64,000 bases of DNA, taken from assembly GCF_029277985.1 (NCBI RefSeq), contig NZ_CP119546.1, positions 2,790,001 to 2,854,000 of the forward strand, in the 5' to 3' direction. Below, piece after piece: positions 17,276-26,469 of the stretch; position 1 is the stretch's first letter, and every line of letters begins with the position of its first letter. The notes below the pieces were generated by a model. The model saw nothing but the letters and a program-made list of their open reading frames with translations. It was not told the DNA's origin and searched no databases. Both the position numbers and the translations under genes were made by a program. Source of the DNA: Providencia stuartii. Lineage in GTDB: Bacteria > Pseudomonadota > Gammaproteobacteria > Enterobacterales > Enterobacteriaceae.

Positions 17276-17595
17276 TGGAAAATATCATGACTGACGAAGT
17301 AAAAAAAACACAAGCTACTGTAAAACTGGACGAACCAATTAAACGTGGTGAATCTGAATTGGCTGAAATTGTCGTGCGTAAGCCTAACACTGGCGCATTG
17401 CGCGGTGTGCGCTTACAAGCGCTGATGGATATGGATGTTTTATCCATGACTGAGGTGCTCCCTCGCATCACCACGCCGCCGTTAACCAAGCCAGAAATCA
17501 TGGCCATGAACCCTGCCGATTTGGTTTTGCTATCGATTGAGGTAGTTAATTTTTTGCTACCGAACTCGATGCGCACGGATTACCAGAACGATTAA
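17275..17595 (+). CDS. E: Tail assembly chaperone, short form (P2 gpE family)
   Basis: The zero-frame product is 106 residues (P2 gpE 91) and includes VKLDEPIKRGE, NTGALRGVRLQALMDMDV, VLPRITTPPLTKPE and NPADLVLLSIEVV. It helps tape-measure and tube assembly. The ATG at 17275 overlaps the FII stop; an ATG at 17287 with GGA eight bases before it is a credible alternative. A T-TTT-TTG slippery heptamer at 17550-17556, close to the 3' end, allows the longer E+E' product. Confidence 0.92.
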   Translation: MENIMTDEVKKTQATVKLDEPIKRGESELAEIVVRKPNTGALRGVRLQALMDMDVLSMTEVLPRITTPPLTKPEIMAMNPADLVLLSIEVVNFLLPNSMRTDYQND

Positions 17596-17729
17596 CCGTT
17601 GATGATTTGGTGGCAGACATTGCCACCATTTTTCATTGGACACCTTCTGCAACCGCCGAAATGAGCCTGATTGAGTTATTAGAATGGCGTTATCGCGCAT
17701 ACAAACGAAGCGGACATAGTGATGAGTAA
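17275..17729 (+). CDS. E+E': Tail assembly chaperone E+E' by programmed -1 frameshift
   Basis: Ribosomes slipping back one base at T-TTT-TTG (17550-17556) continue into an open frame that reads ATELDAHGLPERLTVDDL, then FHWTPSATAEMSLIELLEWR, and stops at 17727-17729. The fusion would be about 151 residues (P2 E+E' about 142). The same arrangement and heptamer are known in P2. The E' frame has no good start of its own, its Trp-rich sequence is typical of GT-like extensions, and its stop overlaps the T start, all supporting the frameshift. Confidence 0.85.
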
Positions 17730-20661
17730 AAATCTACGTTTACAAGTTGTGCTGAATGCCGTCGATAAATTGACAAGGCCATTTCGTAGCGCACAAGAGT
17801 CAAATAAAAAACTGGCGGGTGCCATCCGCCAGTCTCGTGAAGCGATAAAAAATCTCAATCGCCAAGCGGGTCAAATTGAAGGCTTTCGCAAAGCAAAAAT
17901 ACAACTTGTTGAAACCCAGCAAGCATATCAAGCCGCCACCCAACGTGCGGCAGCTCTAGCGCGTGAACTCAACGCCACCGAAAACCCCACACGAAAACAG
18001 GCCGAGGCACTAAGAAAAGCGCAACGCGAAGCCTCGCAATTAAAAAATAAGTTTGGGGAGCTACAACAATCTGTACAGCGACAGCGTAGCGAACTGCAAG
18101 CCAGTGGTATTTCAACAAATCAGCTTGGCCAAGCGCAACGCAAATTAAACAGCGATATTTCACGCACAACACAACAATTACAGCGCCAAGAGCAACAATT
18201 AAAACGCAGTGCCGAGCAAGAACGGCGCATGGCCAATGCACGTAGTAGCTATCAATCAACCATGGATACGCGAAATAAAATTGCGGGTAATGGTGCGGCA
18301 ATGGCGGCTACCGGTGTGGGTATGGGTTATGCGGCAAAAAAAGTACTCGCACCAGGCTATGATTTCGAAGTGGGTATGTCAAAAGTACAGGCATTAACAC
18401 GTCTTGATAAAGATTCCGATGATTACAAGGCATTACGTAATCAAGCGCGTGATCTGGGTGCAACCACCGCATTTACCGCCAATGAAGTGGCACAAGGTCA
18501 AGCGTTCTATGCCATGGCGGGTTTTAAACCTGAACAGATCCAAAATGCCATGAAAGGCACACTAGCCATGTCATTGGCTGGCGATATTGATTTAGCAACC
18601 ACGGCAGATATTGGCTCTAACATTCTCACCGGCTTTAAACTTGATTCGGGCGAAATGAACCGTGTAAGTGACACATTGGTCGCCACTTTCACTCGCTCTA
18701 ACGTCAACTTAAACATGCTGGGCGACACCATGAAATATGTCGCGCCGGTTGCATCCGGCTTGGGTGTCGATTTAGAAACCGCCGCCGTGGCTGCGGGTAA
18801 ATTGGGCGATGCCGGTATTCAAGGCTCCATGGCCGGTACCAGTTTGCGATCCATTCTTGGCCGACTAGCTGAGCCACCTAAGCAAGCCGCCGATGCCCTA
18901 AAACAATTAGGTATTCAAACCCGTGACGCTAAAGGTAATTTACGCGAATTGCCTTCAATATTAGCGGAACTGGATAAGAAAACTAAAAAAATGGGTACCG
19001 CTCAACGTGCGGGATTATTTAAACATATTGCCGGTGAAGAGGCGTTTTCGGCGCTGTCGGTCTTAGTGGATAAATCCGGTTCTGGTGAACTGCAAAGCAT
19101 GATTGCAGAAATCAAAGCGGCGAAAGGTGAAGCAGAAAAAGTCTCTAAAACCATGACCGATAACCTTGATGGTGACTTAAAAAACCTCACCTCTGCCTAT
19201 GAAGACGTTGGCATTCAAATATTTGGCGGTGCTGATAGCCCATTAAGAAGCATTTCTCAACGTGTCACGGGGCTAATATCTCGGTTCGGTGAATGGGCAA
19301 AGCAGAACCCTGCGTTAGTCAAACAAATTACCATGATCACTTTGGGGTTAGGCGCAGTGCTAGCTGTTGGCGGTGGTATCTCGTTAATGATCGCCGCAAT
19401 GATAGGACCACTTGCTATGGCTAAGTTTAGTTTATCAGTGCTTGGCATTAAAGGTGGTGGCTTCTTAACCATGCTGATTAAGCCTATCAAGCTTGTCGGT
19501 GCGGCATTTATGACACTTGGCAAAATATTATTGGCCAATCCCATTATTTTAATTATTACCGCCATCGCAGCAGCCGTTTTTCTCATTTATAAATACTGGG
19601 ATCATATTGCACCATACGTAAAAAAATTGTGGGATAAAGTAGCGAAACTCTTTTCAGCTGCATGGAGTTGGATAAAAAGCTTTTTAATGAAATGGACTAT
19701 CGTTGGTTTGATCGCGCCCCACTGGGATAAAATAACCGGCTATGCCAATACGGTTTGGGATGCAGTCAAACAAACCTTTTCCCAGTTTTGGGAGTGGACA
19801 AAAGCGTTTATTTTAAACTGGACAACAGCAGGTTTAATTTACCAACATTGGGACAAAATAACGCACTATGCAAATGTGGTGTGGGATGCGGTCAAGCAAA
19901 CCTTTTCACAGTTTTGGGAATGGACAAAAAACTTTATTTTAAACTGGACAACCGTTGGTTTAATTTATAAGCATTGGGATAGCATTGTTGCTGTCACATT
20001 GAAAATGTGGACAACCATTAAAAAAACTATTTCAGATAAATGGGATGAAATCGTTAACAACGTCAAAAACCTTCCTGAAAACTTTAAACAAGTGGGTGGT
20101 TTGATCATAGATAGTTTAAAAAATGGCATTCTTGAAAAATGGGAAACCTTAAAAGCCCAATTTGCTGAAATCAAGAAAATGGCCACGGATTTAATGCCAG
20201 ACTGGATGCTATCCGATGAAACCCTCGCAATGCGCGCATCCAATCAAGTTACCGTGATCCAAGCCGGCATGAAAAGCGCCGGTATGTTTGACAGCGGCGG
20301 CATCATACCCCGTGGCCAATTTGGTATTGTCGGCGAACGTGGCGCGGAAATTGTCGAAGGGCCTGCTCGCGTAACAAGTCGACGCAATACCGCTGCCATG
20401 GCCATGGCAGCAGCAATGACACTCGGCACCTTATCACAATCAGTTAGCGCAAAACCCATTCACCCTTACGCAGTCAATACGGGTATGAAACAAAGTGCAC
20501 CGTCATCAAAACCGGTACCCGCACCAGTGATCAACATCTACCCACAACCGACCCAATCCGCACAGGATATCGGGCAAGAGGTGGCACGACAAATTGACGC
20601 TTACTATCGCCGTCAGCAGGCCGCACAGCGTAGCAACTACCGCGATAGCGAGGACTTTTAA
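17722..20661 (+). CDS. T: Tape measure protein (P2 gpT family)
   Basis: From the ATG at 17722 the product is 979 residues, longer than P2 gpT (815). Order of parts: an N-terminal MSKNLRLQVVLNAVDKLT, a long coiled-coil region (about 20-190), a TP901-type core with FEVGMSKVQAL, TAFTANEVAQGQAFYAMAG and GSMAGTSLRSILGRL (200-400), membrane-like hydrophobic stretches (about 540-625), three 42-residue Trp-rich repeats (about 632-757), and a C-terminal tail with GGIIPRGQFGIVGERGAEIVE. It sets tail length and passes DNA through the envelope. The ATG overlaps the E' stop; the GTG three bases earlier is less likely. Confidence 0.95.
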   Translation: MSKNLRLQVVLNAVDKLTRPFRSAQESNKKLAGAIRQSREAIKNLNRQAGQIEGFRKAKIQLVETQQAYQAATQRAAALARELNATENPTRKQAEALRKAQREASQLKNKFGELQQSVQRQRSELQASGISTNQLGQAQRKLNSDISRTTQQLQRQEQQLKRSAEQERRMANARSSYQSTMDTRNKIAGNGAAMAATGVGMGYAAKKVLAPGYDFEVGMSKVQALTRLDKDSDDYKALRNQARDLGATTAFTANEVAQGQAFYAMAGFKPEQIQNAMKGTLAMSLAGDIDLATTADIGSNILTGFKLDSGEMNRVSDTLVATFTRSNVNLNMLGDTMKYVAPVASGLGVDLETAAVAAGKLGDAGIQGSMAGTSLRSILGRLAEPPKQAADALKQLGIQTRDAKGNLRELPSILAELDKKTKKMGTAQRAGLFKHIAGEEAFSALSVLVDKSGSGELQSMIAEIKAAKGEAEKVSKTMTDNLDGDLKNLTSAYEDVGIQIFGGADSPLRSISQRVTGLISRFGEWAKQNPALVKQITMITLGLGAVLAVGGGISLMIAAMIGPLAMAKFSLSVLGIKGGGFLTMLIKPIKLVGAAFMTLGKILLANPIILIITAIAAAVFLIYKYWDHIAPYVKKLWDKVAKLFSAAWSWIKSFLMKWTIVGLIAPHWDKITGYANTVWDAVKQTFSQFWEWTKAFILNWTTAGLIYQHWDKITHYANVVWDAVKQTFSQFWEWTKNFILNWTTVGLIYKHWDSIVAVTLKMWTTIKKTISDKWDEIVNNVKNLPENFKQVGGLIIDSLKNGILEKWETLKAQFAEIKKMATDLMPDWMLSDETLAMRASNQVTVIQAGMKSAGMFDSGGIIPRGQFGIVGERGAEIVEGPARVTSRRNTAAMAMAAAMTLGTLSQSVSAKPIHPYAVNTGMKQSAPSSKPVPAPVINIYPQPTQSAQDIGQEVARQIDAYYRRQQAAQRSNYRDSEDF
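19615..19992 (+). repeat. Three tandem 126-bp repeats inside T
   Basis: Units start at 19615, 19741 and 19867, each 126 bp (42 residues). Units two and three are nearly identical in protein (YAN.VWDAVKQTFSQFWEWT, then FILNWTT.GLIY.HWD); unit one is degenerate but keeps the W and GLI..HWDKIT positions. The end of a fourth unit (IYKYWDHI) precedes them. In-frame copy-number change would alter tape-measure length by 42 residues per unit. Confidence 0.85.
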
Positions 20662-20663
20662 TT

Positions 20664-21131
20664 ATGGCCATGGCAGCACTCGGTTTATTTGTGTTTGAAT
20701 TAAAAACAACGCCTTTTCAAGGAATGCAACGCGAGCACCAATTTCGATTTGGCTATAACAATCGCATCGGTAAACGGCCAAGCTTCCAGTTTATGGGGGC
20801 GTCAAATGATGGACTGACGCTATCCGGTACCCTTTACCCTGAATTAACCGGCGGCAAATATTCCTTATTGATGTTGCAGGCCATGGCAGAGACCGGTAAA
20901 GCGTGGTCGTTTATTGGTGGCGACGGTACCATTTACGGCATGTACGTTATTGAAAATCTCAATGAAAACAAAAGTGATTTCTTTCATGACAGTGCGGCCA
21001 GAAAAATTGAATTCACATTAACGCTTAAACGAGTGGATGAATCACTCGCTGAGGTGTTCGGCAATATCAGCGAACAGTTGGATACGCTGACCGATTCCGC
21101 AGCAAATGGACTCGGAGGATTGCTGTCATGA
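20664..21131 (+). CDS. U: Tail protein (P2 gpU family)
   Basis: The 155-residue product (P2 gpU 159) has LGLFVFELKTTPFQ, the central GLTLSGTLYPELTGGKYSLL, GTIYGMYVIENLNE and the strongly conserved ARKIEFTLTLKRVDESLAE. The family caps or terminates the tail tube. GAGG lies upstream, and a second in-frame ATG at 20670 is possible. The stop overlaps D as ATGA. Confidence 0.94.
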   Translation: MAMAALGLFVFELKTTPFQGMQREHQFRFGYNNRIGKRPSFQFMGASNDGLTLSGTLYPELTGGKYSLLMLQAMAETGKAWSFIGGDGTIYGMYVIENLNENKSDFFHDSAARKIEFTLTLKRVDESLAEVFGNISEQLDTLTDSAANGLGGLLS

Positions 21132-22225
21132 GTGATTTTTTTCTGACCGGTGTTGAATCGGTGCCGCAATATGTGCTCGCTGCCGGTGATGTGAATATCA
21201 ATGAACGACTGCAAGGCAGGCTAATGTCACTCACAATGACAGACAATCGCGGCTTTGAAGCTGATCAACTGGATATTGAGATTGACGATGCCGACGGCAA
21301 AATGATGTTACCTAAGCGTGGCGAGGTACTCTCTCTGCATTTGGGTTGGAAAAATGAGCCGTTAATATTTAAAGGCAAATTCACTGTTGATGAAATTGAA
21401 TACAGTGGCGCGCCCGATAAAATTACCATTCGTGGCCGTAGTGCCGATTTTCGATCGTCACTCAATGTAAAACGTGAAATCTCGTATCACGACAAAAGCC
21501 TTGGTGACATTATTAAAACCATCGCAAAGCGAAATAATGTCGAGCCGGTGATTGAAAATAAGTTGGCCAACATTCAATTAGCCCACATCGACCAAACCAA
21601 CGAATCTGATGGCTCATTTTTGGCACGGCTTGGCCAACAGGAAGGGGCAATCGCTGCAATTAAAAACGGTCAGCTGTTATTTATGCCGCAAGGCAGCGGT
21701 AAAACCGCCAGTGGTCGCCCTATTCCCCCGCTATTATTAACGCGATCAGTCGGTGATGGATATCGTTTTTCATTAGCTGACAGGGGCGCATATACCGGCG
21801 TTGTGGCTAGTTGGTTAAACACACGCAAGCCTCAGAAAAAAGAGGATGTGAAAGTTAAGCGTAAACGGAAAACTAAGCAAAAAGACAAGACTAAAGTTGA
21901 TGAGCCACAAGGTGATTACCTCGTTGGCGAGGAAGGCAACACACTAACCCTTTCCCATACATACGCAAATAAAGGGAACGCCGAGCGAGCCGCCAAGGCA
22001 GCGTGGGAAAAAATGCAAAGAGGTGTCGCTTCATTTTCCATTCAATTGGCCAAAGGCCGTGCCGATATCTACCCCGAAATGCCAGTTAAAGTGCAAGGTT
22101 TTAAACCTGAAATAGACAATGCAGAATGGATATTAACAAAAGTCTCGCATTCATTAAGCGATAGCGGCTTTACTTCAGCGTTGGAATTAGAGGTTAAAAT
22201 TTCAGATATGGAAATGACTGATTGA
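21128..22225 (+). CDS. D: Late control/baseplate hub protein (P2 gpD family)
   Basis: The 365-residue product (P2 gpD 387) contains LMSLTMTDNRGFEADQLDIE, the GEVLSLHLGW turn, GRSADFRSSLNVKRE, FLARLGQQEGA and a Lys-rich loop (about residues 235-260) typical of the family, then NAEWILTKVSHSLSDSGF near the end. It acts as the baseplate hub between tube and spike, like T4 gp27. It ends the FI-to-D operon, overlapping the open frame that leads to ogr. Confidence 0.94.
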   Translation: MSDFFLTGVESVPQYVLAAGDVNINERLQGRLMSLTMTDNRGFEADQLDIEIDDADGKMMLPKRGEVLSLHLGWKNEPLIFKGKFTVDEIEYSGAPDKITIRGRSADFRSSLNVKREISYHDKSLGDIIKTIAKRNNVEPVIENKLANIQLAHIDQTNESDGSFLARLGQQEGAIAAIKNGQLLFMPQGSGKTASGRPIPPLLLTRSVGDGYRFSLADRGAYTGVVASWLNTRKPQKKEDVKVKRKRKTKQKDKTKVDEPQGDYLVGEEGNTLTLSHTYANKGNAERAAKAAWEKMQRGVASFSIQLAKGRADIYPEMPVKVQGFKPEIDNAEWILTKVSHSLSDSGFTSALELEVKISDMEMTD

Positions 22226-22311
22226 TAATCATACAAAACCAGAATGACTACTGGATAAAATATCAGTACAATAGACTTAATATCAACATCATGACAAAAG
22301 GTAACCTAATC

Positions 22312-22524
22312 ATGATGAAATGCCCAATTTGTAATGAACCTACCCGCATTCGTAGCTCACGCTATATCACCAACGAAACCAAAGAAAATTATAATCAGTG
22401 CCAAAATATCAATTGCAGCACTACTTTTGTCAGTCATGAGTCTGTGGCGCGATACATTATTAAAACTGAACTGTTGGATGCGGTGATCCCTCACACATGT
22501 AGTGAACAACGAGCTATTATTTAA
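22312..22524 (+). CDS. ogr: Late transcription activator Ogr/Delta, zinc finger
   Basis: The product is 70 residues from the ATG at 22312 (P2 Ogr 72), reading MMKCPICN, then RSSRYIT, YNQCQNINCSTTFV and SHESVARYI, all Ogr signatures. The zinc ligands are C4-X2-C7-X22-C30-X4-C35. The open frame extends upstream to 22222, but that part is unrelated to Ogr; AAAGG lies about ten bases before 22312. Ogr binds TGT/ACA dyads like those before P, O, V and FI and recruits RNA polymerase. Its position after D and before the attachment region is as in P2. Confidence 0.94.
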   Translation: MMKCPICNEPTRIRSSRYITNETKENYNQCQNINCSTTFVSHESVARYIIKTELLDAVIPHTCSEQRAII

Positions 22525-22598
22525 TTTTTAGAGTGTGATGGAGATCACTGTTTGTTAATAGCAAAATTCATTCAAAACTATACTGTAGTTACAACCAG

Positions 22599-22631
22599 TG
22601 GTGCCAATCTGCTGCCACTTTGCTGCCACTT
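22599..22631. repeat. Tandem 11-bp repeats at prophage end, possible integrase arm sites
   Basis: TGCTGCCACTT occurs twice back to back (22610-22620, 22621-22631) after a diverged copy TGGTGCCAATC (22599-22609). They lie between ogr and the tRNA-Leu gene, where the right attachment arm of a P2-like prophage should be. Short tandem repeats of this kind are typical integrase arm-type sites. The core site cannot be fixed without the other prophage end. Confidence 0.5.
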
Positions 22632-22659
22632 TTGATTTTCAGTGACAAATTTCAGATGC

Positions 22660-22690
22660 AAAAAAGCCACCTTAGAGGTGGCTTCTTTCT
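22660..22690 (-). terminator. Terminator downstream of the tRNA operon
   Basis: Read leftward, AGCCACCT pairs with AGGTGGCT and is followed by six T residues. It can end the uvrY-uvrC-pgsA-tRNA transcript. The T-rich right side also lets it act rightward for ogr. Whether it is host or phage DNA is unclear. Confidence 0.8.
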
Positions 22691-22726
22691 TTCCCTAACC
22701 CGTTGTTATTCAACGCGGTTTTTATT

Positions 22727-22813
22727 TGGTGCCCAGGGCGGGACTTGAACCCGCACAGCCTAAAGGCCGAGGGATTTTAAATCCCTTGTGTCTACCGATT
22801 TCACCACCTGGGC
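22727..22813 (-). tRNA. leuZ: tRNA-Leu (anticodon UAA)
   Basis: The 87-nt gene folds as a class II tRNA: acceptor GCCCAGG/CCTGGGC, anticodon stem GGGAT/ATCCC around TTAAA, variable arm and TTCAAGT loop, with CCA encoded. Its 3' end faces the prophage, making it the probable integration landmark. The order glyW-cysT-leuZ after pgsA is that of E. coli. Confidence 0.96.
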
Positions 22814-22820
22814 TAAATTT

Positions 22821-22894
22821 TGGAGGCGCGTCCCGGAGTCGAACCGAGCTACACGGATTTGCAATCCGGTGCATAACCGCTTTGCTAACGCGCC
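22821..22894 (-). tRNA. cysT: tRNA-Cys (anticodon GCA)
   Basis: This 74-nt gene has acceptor GGCGCGT/GCGCC, the anticodon GCA within CGGATTGCAAATCCG and the TTCGACT loop, with CCA encoded. It lies seven bases upstream of tRNA-Leu in transcription order. Confidence 0.96.
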
Positions 22895-22918
22895 TTCTTC
22901 TTAATCTCTTACTGAGAT

Positions 22919-22994
<76 letters not shown>

Positions 22995-23157
22995 CTAAAG
23001 CTTTCGCTTTTCAAACTGGCTGATTTACTTATTTTTTTTCGTAAACCGTGTTGCCGTTCGATGCGTTGCATTCTACTGATTTCACATTTTGAGTCAACAC
23101 AATTATTTAAAAAAATCACTTAAAACCGTTCGTTCGCTGTTTTTTCAATCATTTCGA

Positions 23158-23706
23158 TCAAGCTTCGCTCAAATCTGCCCATGCAGCCTTCAAATATTGA
23201 TACATTGACCAGAACGTTAAAATAGCGGCAACATACAATAATGCGATAGCCAGATTCTCAATAAGTAAATTTGGACGCCATAACAACCCAACTAAAGACA
23301 TCATTTGAGCGGTTGTTTTAAATTTACCTATCCAAGACACAGCGACACTACTTCTTTTACCAATTTCAGCCATCCATTCTCTTAATGATGAAATAATGAT
23401 TTCACGTGCAATCATTGTGGCGGCAGGTAAGGTAACATACCAAACATCAAAACTTTCAGTGACAAGAACTAATGCCGTCGCCACCATCACCTTATCAGCA
23501 ACAGGGTCTAGGAAGGCACCAAACTTAGTTGTTTGCTTCCATAACCTCGCTAAATAACCATCAAACCAATCTGTTACTGCGGCAATAACAAAAATTAATG
23601 CACAAACAAATGGGCCCCAGCTTACAGGTAAATAAAAAGCTAGCACAAAAAACGGTATCAAGATGACACGAAACAGGGTCAACCACGTAGGAATATTTAA
23701 TTTCAT
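23158..23706 (-). CDS. pgsA: CDP-diacylglycerol--glycerol-3-phosphate 3-phosphatidyltransferase
   Basis: PgsA transfers the phosphatidyl group from CDP-diacylglycerol to glycerol 3-phosphate, the committed step to phosphatidylglycerol and cardiolipin, at the inner membrane. From the ATG at 23706 the product is 182 residues, the same as E. coli, and begins [17 protein letters not shown]. The CDP-alcohol phosphotransferase signature DWFDGYLAR...[10 protein letters not shown] (DGx2AR-x8-Gx3Dx3D) is complete near residues 44-70. A TTG at 23730 and an ATG at 23709 extend the frame slightly but are not needed. About 57 bp downstream of uvrC, in the uvrY-uvrC-pgsA-tRNA operon. Confidence 0.97.
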   Translation of the reverse strand: MKLNIPTWLTLFRVILIPFFVLAFYLPVSWGPFVCALIFVIAAVTDWFDGYLARLWKQTTKFGAFLDPVADKVMVATALVLVTESFDVWYVTLPAATMIAREIIISSLREWMAEIGKRSSVAVSWIGKFKTTAQMMSLVGLLWRPNLLIENLAIALLYVAAILTFWSMYQYLKAAWADLSEA

Positions 23707-23763
23707 CATGCTCAGTAACTTTTTGACCAAATTGGATTTAATAAGTATGGTGCCCTAAGACAC

Positions 23764-25596
23764 CTACTGTTTCAATGCATTATAAATCTTTTCTGCCAAC
23801 GCGTATGAGATCGAGGGCACTTTTGCTATCTCTTCTATGCTCGCATTTTTCAGTGGCTGTAAGCCTCCCATATATTTTAGTAGCATTTGACGACGTTTTG
23901 GTCCAACACCTTCAATTGACTCTAACGCGCTGGTATTCTTTACCTTTGCTCTACGCTGGCGATGTCCTGTTATCGCATGATTATGTGACTCATCACGAAT
24001 ATGTTGAATCACATGTAATGCAGGTGAATCAGGCGGTAAAGCTACGCCCTCGCCCTCAGGCTTAAAAAATAGCGTTTCAAGGCCCGCTTTGCGATCGCTC
24101 CCTTTTGCAACGCCAATAAGTTGAGGTCTATTTTTATCCCAATCAACATCCAGTGAATCAAAGACATCTTTCGCTTGCCCTAATTGCCCTTTTCCACCAT
24201 CGATAAAAATAATATCGGGTATTTTACTTTCATCCAGATGCTTACCATAGCGACGGGTTAAAACTTGATGCATGGCTGCATAGTCATCACCGGGAGTAAT
24301 TCCTGTGATGTTATAGCGTCGATATTCTGATTTAACGGGACCATTCTTATCAAACACAACACACGATGCGACCGTTTGCTCTCCCATCGTATGGGAAATA
24401 TCAAAACATTCCATACGTGCTATGGCATCCATACCCACAATTTTTGCTAAAGATGCCATTCTTTGATGAATGGTTGATTGCTGAGCACGCTTAGTTTGTA
24501 GTGCAGTAAGCGCATTCGTTCGAGCTAATTTTAAATAGCGCGCCCTCGCCCCTCGAGGTTGGGTTTGGATCTGCACTTTTCGACCTGCAATATGTGATAA
24601 AGAGTCCGCTAGCAATTCTTTTTCTGGTAATGAAAAATCTAAGAGGATTTCACCGGGTAATGTTCTATTTTCACTGCCTTGCAAATAAAACTGCCCTAAG
24701 AAAGTTTGTACTACTTCTTCAAGTAAAGTGTCTGCTGGAACTTTTGGATAATAGCTACGGCTTCCCAATACTTTACCTTGTCGAATAAATAACACATGAA
24801 TACAGGCAAGCCCTGATTCGAATGCAACACCGATAACATCAAGGTCTTCACCATCACCAGAGACAAATTGTTGTTCCGTGACTGCGCGTACGGCCTGAAT
24901 TTGATCGCGAAAACGTGCAGCATCTTCAAAACGCAGCTCCTGACTTGCCTTTTCCATCCGTTCTATCAATCCTGTTAAGACCTGTTGGTCTTTGCCTGTT
25001 AGGAATAAACGTACGTAATTGACTTGCTGATCATATTCTTCATCGCTGACTAACCCTTTAACACAAGGCCCTAAGCAGCGACCTATCTGATACTGTAAAC
25101 AAGGCCTTGAACGGTTTTTGTAAACACTATCCTCGCATTGACGAATTGGAAACAATTTTTGCATCAGCGCTAATGTTTCGCGAACCGCGTAGGAATTAGG
25201 GAACGGACCAAAGTATTCCCCCTTCGCGTGTTTTGCTCCACGGTGCATAGAGAGTCGCGGATGTGTTTCTTTACTTAAAAAGATATAAGGATAAGATTTG
25301 TCATCCCGCAACAAAACATTGTAGCGTGGCTGATAAAGCTTGATATAGTTATGTTCAAGTAACAAGGCCTCGGTTTCTGTGTGTGTGATCGTCACATCAA
25401 TAGAGGCAATGTTTTTTACTAGCTGCTCAGTTTTTCGGCTACTGACTGTCGTTCGGAAGTAACTGGAAAGCCGTTTTTTTAAATCTTTAGCTTTTCCAAC
25501 ATAAATGACTGTTCCCCCAGCATCATACATTCGATATACGCCAGGTTGATTGGTGACTGTTTTTAAGAAAGCTTTTGGTTCGAACTGTTCTGACAC
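23764..25596 (-). CDS. uvrC: Excinuclease ABC subunit C
   Basis: UvrC makes the dual incisions of nucleotide excision repair in the UvrB-DNA complex. At 610 residues it matches E. coli length. Domains: GIY-YIG (about 14-95, [20 protein letters not shown]), a Cys-rich segment ([13 protein letters not shown]), UVR (about 204-239), the RNase H-like endonuclease with [16 protein letters not shown] and [14 protein letters not shown], and the C-terminal helix-hairpin-helix pair ([13 protein letters not shown]). The start overlaps the uvrY end by 34 bp, so the two genes are co-transcribed, as in E. coli. Confidence 0.98.
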   Translation of the reverse strand: MSEQFEPKAFLKTVTNQPGVYRMYDAGGTVIYVGKAKDLKKRLSSYFRTTVSSRKTEQLVKNIASIDVTITHTETEALLLEHNYIKLYQPRYNVLLRDDKSYPYIFLSKETHPRLSMHRGAKHAKGEYFGPFPNSYAVRETLALMQKLFPIRQCEDSVYKNRSRPCLQYQIGRCLGPCVKGLVSDEEYDQQVNYVRLFLTGKDQQVLTGLIERMEKASQELRFEDAARFRDQIQAVRAVTEQQFVSGDGEDLDVIGVAFESGLACIHVLFIRQGKVLGSRSYYPKVPADTLLEEVVQTFLGQFYLQGSENRTLPGEILLDFSLPEKELLADSLSHIAGRKVQIQTQPRGARARYLKLARTNALTALQTKRAQQSTIHQRMASLAKIVGMDAIARMECFDISHTMGEQTVASCVVFDKNGPVKSEYRRYNITGITPGDDYAAMHQVLTRRYGKHLDESKIPDIIFIDGGKGQLGQAKDVFDSLDVDWDKNRPQLIGVAKGSDRKAGLETLFFKPEGEGVALPPDSPALHVIQHIRDESHNHAITGHRQRRAKVKNTSALESIEGVGPKRRQMLLKYMGGLQPLKNASIEEIAKVPSISYALAEKIYNALKQ

Positions 25597-26249
25597 CCTA
25601 ATAAACCCTGTTTGGCTACGATTAACCCATAGCTGATAGCAATATGAGTTAATTCTACATCACTACGGATATTAAGTTTACCAAACATTCGATATCGATA
25701 GGTATTTACCGTTTTAGGGCTCAAATTAAGAAGCTGTGCAATCTGTTTGGTCGAAATCCCCTGAGTGATGAAGAGCATGATTTCAAGTTCACGAGTGGAT
25801 AATAACTCATAGATATCCGTCTGATCGTTTTGATGAATGCGTTTCAATGCGATGGCTTGTGCAATATCGGGGGAAATAATTTTACTGCGCGCATTGACTA
25901 TCTGTATGGCTTCTAAAAATTCATTAATTTCAATTTTTGCACTCAACACACCTTGGATCCCAAGCTCAAGAGCCTTTAATAAAAAAGCATAGTGATTGTG
26001 TATATTATAAATGATAATTCCGACATCAGGTTGAGTCCGTCTTAAGGTTTGCAAGTTTTTTAATGATTCAAATTGGCAATTATCGCTATTAATTAAGATA
26101 ATATTGGCTTTTTGTTTTCTATTCCACGAAATGGCTTGCTCGATAAAGGGAAATGACGCGACAACATGACAGCGTTTATGACGATTAAAAATAGCTTCCA
26201 GCCCGCGAATTAAAATATTATTATCGTCAATAATTATAATATTAATCAT
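25563..26249 (-). CDS. uvrY: UvrY/SirA-type response regulator with degenerate receiver
   Basis: UvrY is the response regulator of BarA that activates csrB/csrC transcription in the cytoplasm. The 228-residue product keeps an intact LuxR-type helix-turn-helix (about 150-205: [31 protein letters not shown]), nearly identical to E. coli. The receiver is strongly diverged: the acidic pair D8-D9 is kept, but the phosphoacceptor at position 54 is Asn (codon AAT), with D56 two residues on. The switch Thr is Asn (IIIYNIH), and the C-terminal tail is about ten residues longer. Position upstream of uvrC secures orthology. It may act without canonical phosphorylation. Confidence 0.88.
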   Translation of the reverse strand: MINIIIIDDNNILIRGLEAIFNRHKRCHVVASFPFIEQAISWNRKQKANIILINSDNCQFESLKNLQTLRRTQPDVGIIIYNIHNHYAFLLKALELGIQGVLSAKIEINEFLEAIQIVNARSKIISPDIAQAIALKRIHQNDQTDIYELLSTRELEIMLFITQGISTKQIAQLLNLSPKTVNTYRYRMFGKLNIRSDVELTHIAISYGLIVAKQGLLGCQNSSNQKLS

Positions 26250-26411
26250 TTATTTCTCTATATGTTATTGCACGTTAATATCCATCTCCATAAATAGCAA
26301 TTTTATAAGATAAAATACAGTTTTTTTATTTTATCATTAGCCGATGGATTTAATATTCCGCAGTTTAATAAAAATTAAAAATGGATTTTTAAAAACCATA
26401 CTGAATACAAA

Positions 26412-26441
26412 TAAAATAACCATGCATAAACATGGTTATTT
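26412..26441 (-). terminator. Terminator after pepT
   Basis: AATAACCATG pairs with CATGGTTATT around a six-base loop, followed leftward by TTATTTG. It is 29 bp beyond the pepT stop and separates the abgT-pepT unit from uvrY. Confidence 0.75.
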
Positions 26442-26469
26442 GATAATGAGAGAAACGACTTGTCATAAA

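Noticed and set aside
19755..19970. A 71-codon alternative frame within T with internal repeats
   Set aside because: Its repeats only reflect the 126-bp repeat of the tape measure gene read in another frame.
22222..22311. N-terminal extension of Ogr
   Set aside because: The added 30 residues have no Ogr similarity, and the zinc finger begins only after 22312, which has a ribosome site.
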